A stretch of DNA of 18,388 bases from Chrysochromulina parva (taxonomy: Eukaryota; Haptophyta; Prymnesiales; Chrysochromulinaceae): the NCBI GenBank assembly GCA_002887195.1, contig PJAB01000994.1, positions 1 to 18,388 on the forward strand. The letters run 5' to 3'. The position numbers were made by a program, and so were the translations under genes. This document shows positions 14,662 to 18,388 of the stretch, piece by piece. Under the pieces are notes generated by a model. The model was not told the DNA's origin. It did not search any database and saw only the letters and a program-made list of their open reading frames with translations. Each line of letters begins with the position of its first letter. Positions within the stretch are counted from its first letter, which is position 1.

Positions 14662-17600
14662 TCAACCCCCGCCCACGAGCTCCTCCCGCAGCATTCGAAG
14701 CCGTCGGCTCGCCTGCTCAAGCCGCTCTCGCGTGCTCGTAGCCTCGAGCGCGCGCTGCACCTGGGTGGGGTCCTGCGCAATCGCGGCCCACACGCAGAAC
14801 GACAGCCGCTGTTGCCGCCGCCGCGCTGAGTACAGCTGCGTATCGCACCGTGCAAAGGGCTCTGCAATGTCCACGCCGAACGCCTCGGTCTTGTGTATCA
14901 GCGCCTCGGCCGCCCGAGACAACGCGAACGCGGCGGGCCAGCCCGCACGAGGTGGCGGCGGCAGTAGCGAGAGGAGTTGCGCGGGTGCGGGCAGGCTGTC
15001 GCCACGCTGTGTGGCGAGCGCACGCAGGAACGCATCAAGATCGATCCACAGCTCGGCTTCGACGAGCGCGAGCGCCTCGGCAGCGTCCGCCTCGGTCGGC
15101 TCGGCCGCCGCCAGCTCGTCCCCCTGCGCCAGCACCGCCGTGATAAGGCTTAGCCGCCACGGCACGCCGCGCCGCGCTGCGTCGGCCGCCAGCGCAGTGA
15201 TGGCGGCCACCTCGTCCGAGATGGACTTGGCCTTTGTGAGCGGTGTGAGCGTGGGCGCCTCGCGTAGTGACCTCGCAATGCCGTCGTCAACAGACGAGGG
15301 GACGCTCGGGGGGACGCTTATGGGCGCAAGCTCAGCGGCAGCACGCGCACATGCTGCCGCAGCGGTCGGCGAAAAGGAGGCGAACGCTGCGAGGCCCGCG
15401 CCGAGGCGGTCAAGGCGGGCGGGTGCGAACTCATATGTTCGCCAGCACGCATCTTCGATGACTGCTCTCGCCAGCACGGCAGCGTGTGAGGCGACGAAGG
15501 CCGCCGCGGCGTCTGCGCGCTCAGCAGCGCCGTCGGTGCGGCCCAGCTGCATGCTCTCCTGCATACTCTCCTCGGTAGCCACCCCGACGGATGAGCACTT
15601 AGCTGGGAGCGAGCGCGCCGCGGCTGCGATCTGCTCGGCGTCGGGAAGCAAGAGCACATCGGCGCGTGCGTATGGAACGTCCTGCGTGCCGCAGAGCACC
15701 ACAGTGCGGCCAAGGCCCTGACACACGAGGGAGAGCCCGGCGTTGGGGAGCCGCGACCACCAGACGATCTCCGAGAGCGTGCCTGACAGTGTGGGCGCCA
15801 GGGGGGCCGGCGCACCGCCGCCGCCCTCATCGCCCTTGCCCCCACCGCCCTCCTCCGCGCCATCCTCCACAGCGCTCCCATCAGCCAGCCCGGGGAGAGC
15901 GTACACGGGACTGGCGAGGTTGTCAGCGCCCGGCAGCAGCGCATGCACGTAGCGCCAGGGAGGCGCCGTCGTGAGCAGCGTCTCGAAGCAGTGGAGCAGC
16001 GGCGAGTCGAGGAGGTCGAAGACCGCCTGCTGGTGGGGCAGCAGCACAGTACGGAAGCGCGCAAGCGGCACGTTGCGCAGCAGACCCGTAGCCGACGCCA
16101 CCACCGACGCGTTGTCGTCGTTGCCTGAGCGGCGCTCCATACCCTCCATACCCTCGGCTGATGCATCCTCGGCAGACTCACCTGGCGCAGATGCGTCCTC
16201 GGCTGATGCGTCCTCGGCAGACTCACTTGGCGCAGATGCGTGCGCAGCGGACCAGCTCCGCCTCCGTCGCGGCGGCAGACGCGTCGGAGGCGAACGTGTT
16301 TGCAACAGCATCTCCTGCTCGGCCGCCTCCCTTGCCGCCGCCAGGGCCGCCTCCTTTTCTTGCTCCATGCTCACGAGAGCTGCCACCTTCTCCTCGGCAG
16401 CAGCTGCACGCGTTGCATTCAATACGGCATTCAGAGCACTGGCTTGCAACGCAGCCGTCTCGGCCGCCGCCAAGACGACCGCCTCCCTCTCCGCCTCGGC
16501 CGCCATACGAGCTGCACGCTCGAGCTCCGCCGCTTCGAGGGCCGCGTCTTTGACTTGCGCTGCATTTGCAAGCGCTGCAGATAGTGCAGTCGCCAGCACA
16601 GCCGAGCGGAACGCCGTCGCTTTGTTTTCGAGCGCCGCCGAGCGTGCCGCGACCAACTCTGACGCAAGCTCGGACACCTTGTTGTCGAGCGTCCCCGAGT
16701 GCACCGCGTCCACTACCAGCGCCAACTCCGCCGCCGCCGCCTCGCTCGCAGCCGCGCGCCCTACCGCCGCGCCAACCTTCGCTGCCGCCCACTCCACTAC
16801 AGCCTCTTTCTCCGCCTCTGCCACCACACGAGATGCGCGAAGAGCCTCTTGCGTGTCTTCACGCGCTGCCTCGAGCGCGATTTCGAGGGCCGTCCTAATC
16901 TCCTGCTCTGCCGCCTCCCTAGCCGCCGCCAGGGCCTCCTCTTTGTCTCGCTCCGCGGCAGCAAGGGCTGCCGCCTTCTCCTCGGCGGCAGCTGCACGCA
17001 TGGCCTCCAACGCTGACGCAAGCTCGATCGCGGCCGCCTCGCTCACAGCCGCACGCGCCGCAGCGGCGTCCGACGCGGCTGCCGCCCTCGCCTGCGACGC
17101 CGCCGCCTCCGCCGCTGCGACTACGGCAGACTCCTTGTCCTTCTGCGCCGCCACAATGGCCGCCCTCAACGCCGCCTTCCACTCCTGCTCCGCGGCCGCG
17201 AGCGCCGCCGCGAGCGCCTCCGCCTTCTCCTCGTCGGCCTCTTCCCTCGCAACGCGCAGCGCCTCGCCCTTCTCCTTCGCAGCGGACAGCCGTGCAATAT
17301 CGACCGCCGACGCGAGCTCGGCTGCCGCCGCCTCGCTCATTGCAGCACGAGCGGCCGCCGCGTCGGCGGCGGCGACGGTTGTGGCTTGTACAGTTGCAGC
17401 CTCCGCCGCTGCCCTCACCGCGGCCGCCTTGTCTGCCTCGGCCACCTCGTGGGCTGAGCGGAGCGCCTTCTGCTTCTCTTCATGCGCTTCCTTGAGCGCA
17501 ACTTGAAGCGCAATCCAGGAGTCCATCTCAGCAGCCTCCCTTGCCGCCGCCAGGGCCGCCTCTTTTTCTTGCTCCATGCTCACGAGAGCTGCCACCTTCT

Positions 17601-18388
17601 CCTCAGTGGCTGCTGCAATAGCTGCATCCCTCGCCAGTATAGCCTTCCTCTTCGACTCCATCGCCTGGTGCACCTCACGGAGAACCTCTTCCTTCTCCTT
17701 GTGCGCTGCCTGGAGTGCCGTCGCTGCCTCGAGCGCCATCCGCTTCTCGTTCCCAGCGGCGACACGAGCCGCGGCCGCCAGGGCCGCCTCTTTTTCTTGC
17801 TCCACAAAAGCGAGAGCTGCCGCCTTCTCCTCGGCGGCAGCTGCACGAACGTCCTCCAACGCTGCTGCGAGCTCGATCGCGGCTGCCTCGCTCACAGCCG
17901 CACGAGCTGACGACACTGCAGAATTGGCCGCAGCACTGGCCTGCAACGCCGCCGTCAACGCCGCGGCGGCAAGTGCCGCCTCCCTCTCCGCCTCTACCGC
18001 TGAAAAAGCTTCACGGAGCGCAGCCTGCTTGTCGAGCTCAGCAGCTTCGAGCGCCGCCCTCTTCTCCTGCGCTGCGCCCTCGAGCGCTGCGGCCAAAGCG
18101 GTCGCCGACGCAGTCGACGCAGCCGCCAGTGACGACACCATCTCGTCGAGCGCCGCCGAGCGCGCCGCGGCCACCGCCGATGCCAGCTCGGCCGCCGCCG
18201 CCTCGCTCGCGGCCGTAAGCGCAGCAGCGGCGTCAGATGAGGCCTCCGCCCTCGCCTGCGACGCCGCCGCCTCCGCCGCCGCCAGCACCGCGGCCGCCTT
18301 GTCTGCGTCTGCCACCTCGCGAGCTGCGCGGAGCGCCTCTTGCTTCTCCTCGTGCGCTGACTTGTACACAAGCTCAAGCGCCATCAAG
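14662..18388 (-). CDS. Giant alanine-rich coiled-coil protein fused to a LON substrate-binding domain, 5' end outside window
   Basis: At least 1241 residues, with no start inside the window. Residues 1 to about 690 are an almost pure Ala/Glu/Lys/Arg helix of repeated blocks: EEKAAALAAAERDKEEALAA, SDAAAARAAVSEAAAIELAS, AHEEKQKALRSAHEVAEADK. A linker (about 690-765) has ESAEDASAEDASAPGESAED and is Pro/Arg-rich at its start. A LON N-terminal (PUA-like) domain follows at about 770-915: NVPLARFRTVLLPHQQAVFD, LHCFETLLTTAPPWRYVHAL, TLSEIVWWSRLPNAGLSLVC, QGLGRTVVLCGTQDVPYARA and DVLLLPD. The C-terminal region is helical (QQRLSFCVWAAIAQDP, RERLEQASRRLRMLREELVG), as in LON-domain proteins. There is no Walker A motif and no Ser-Lys protease domain, so this is not Lon protease. 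A role in substrate or partner binding with an elongated scaffold is inference. An intron or frame slip near 16250-16320 is possible. Confidence 0.75.
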   Translation of the reverse strand, partial: LMALELVYKSAHEEKQEALRAAREVADADKAAAVLAAAEAAASQARAEASSDAAAALTAASEAAAAELASAVAAARSAALDEMVSSLAAASTASATALAAALEGAAQEKRAALEAAELDKQAALREAFSAVEAEREAALAAAALTAALQASAAANSAVSSARAAVSEAAAIELAAALEDVRAAAAEEKAAALAFVEQEKEAALAAAARVAAGNEKRMALEAATALQAAHKEKEEVLREVHQAMESKRKAILARDAAIAAATEEKVAALVSMEQEKEAALAAAREAAEMDSWIALQVALKEAHEEKQKALRSAHEVAEADKAAAVRAAAEAATVQATTVAAADAAAARAAMSEAAAAELASAVDIARLSAAKEKGEALRVAREEADEEKAEALAAALAAAEQEWKAALRAAIVAAQKDKESAVVAAAEAAASQARAAAASDAAAARAAVSEAAAIELASALEAMRAAAAEEKAAALAAAERDKEEALAAAREAAEQEIRTALEIALEAAREDTQEALRASRVVAEAEKEAVVEWAAAKVGAAVGRAAASEAAAAELALVVDAVHSGTLDNKVSELASELVAARSAALENKATAFRSAVLATALSAALANAAQVKDAALEAAELERAARMAAEAEREAVVLAAAETAALQASALNAVLNATRAAAAEEKVAALVSMEQEKEAALAAAREAAEQEMLLQTRSPPTRLPPRRRRSWSAAHASAPSESAEDASAEDASAPGESAEDASAEGMEGMERRSGNDDNASVVASATGLLRNVPLARFRTVLLPHQQAVFDLLDSPLLHCFETLLTTAPPWRYVHALLPGADNLASPVYALPGLADGSAVEDGAEEGGGGKGDEGGGGAPAPLAPTLSGTLSEIVWWSRLPNAGLSLVCQGLGRTVVLCGTQDVPYARADVLLLPDAEQIAAAARSLPAKCSSVGVATEESMQESMQLGRTDGAAERADAAAAFVASHAAVLARAVIEDACWRTYEFAPARLDRLGAGLAAFASFSPTAAAACARAAAELAPISVPPSVPSSVDDGIARSLREAPTLTPLTKAKSISDEVAAITALAADAARRGVPWRLSLITAVLAQGDELAAAEPTEADAAEALALVEAELWIDLDAFLRALATQRGDSLPAPAQLLSLLPPPPRAGWPAAFALSRAAEALIHKTEAFGVDIAEPFARCDTQLYSARRRQQRLSFCVWAAIAQDPTQVQRALEATSTRERLEQASRRLRMLREELVGGG
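16156..16245. repeat. 45-bp tandem duplication coding the SAEDASAPGE linker
   Basis: Two 45-bp copies (16156-16200 and 16201-16245), each starting GGCTGATGC and containing TCCTCGGCAGACTCAC and GGCGCAGATGCG. They encode the repeated acidic linker between coil and LON domain. The copies differ at only a few bases. The length is a multiple of three, so the frame is kept. Confidence 0.88.
16324..17604. repeat. About 70-bp near-identical direct repeats 1.2 kb apart in the coil
   Basis: The segments 16325-16395 and 17526-17596 share a long run with a single difference seen (ctccttttc versus ctctttttc), including cttgccgccgccagggccgc and tgctccatgctcacgagagc. A shorter related copy lies near 17770-17820. 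They encode EEKVAALVSMEQEKEAALAA. Such near-identity in a fast-evolving coil suggests recent duplication or gene conversion. Confidence 0.8.

Noticed and set aside
14662..16100. Lon protease
   Set aside because: Only the N-terminal LON substrate-binding domain is visible; no Walker motifs or Ser-Lys catalytic region.
15971..17506. 511-codon plus-strand open frame rich in Ala and Ser
   Set aside because: It is the mirror of the alanine-rich coil on the minus strand: GCx codons read in reverse give Ala, Ser, Arg and Gly strings without stops.

Overview
The window looks like nuclear DNA of a GC-rich, flagellated alga with a secondary (red-lineage) plastid, most probably a haptophyte. Three things point this way: spliced genes with short GT-AG introns, often with GTGCG- or GTACG-type donors; genes for axonemal and centrin-binding proteins; and a leader with a signal peptide followed directly by a phenylalanine-led transit peptide. 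No species can be named from sequence alone. I see no operons, bacterial promoters, rRNA, tRNA, CRISPR array, transposase or integrase.

Layout. 1-882 (-): a secreted beta-helix-type protein, 3' end outside the window, rebuilt from three exons. 1309-2166 (-): a C2H2 zinc-finger protein, probably three exons. 2908-3780 (-): a SHIPPO/sperm-tail PG-rich repeat protein of the flagellar axoneme. 3950-5977 (-): an SFI1-like centrin-binding protein. 5978-6943: mostly non-coding, ending in a 28-bp minisatellite. 6944-8439 (-): an unknown two-exon protein with a VSFGHVQIR-type motif, whose stop codon lies inside the minisatellite. 8692-9654 (-): a secreted or ER TPR protein. 9898-11472 (-): a plastid-targeted protein whose single intron carries telomere-like repeats. 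11661-12849 (+): a protein with an N-terminal leader and a C-terminal Ig-like (MSP/ASH-type) domain, divergent from the previous gene across 188 bp. 13130-14134 (+): a MYND zinc-finger/TPR protein. 14135-14661: a repeat-rich convergent spacer. 14662-18388 (-, 5' end outside the window): a very long alanine-rich coiled coil joined to a LON substrate-binding domain, without ATPase or protease domains.

Functional picture. This is an ordinary eukaryotic gene neighbourhood, not one dedicated system. The SHIPPO and SFI1-like genes are same-strand neighbours that both serve the flagellum or basal body. The genes at 9898-11472 and 11661-12849 share a short divergent promoter region and both carry N-terminal leaders, so joint regulation is possible. 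The most unusual items are the coiled-coil/LON fusion with its internal DNA duplications and an apparent frame slip, the telomere-like tract inside an intron, the stop codon embedded in a tandem repeat, and a stop-free 81-nt intron candidate with near-duplicate ends in the SFI1-like gene. Exon structures are inferred from reading frame, phase and motif continuity, without transcripts.
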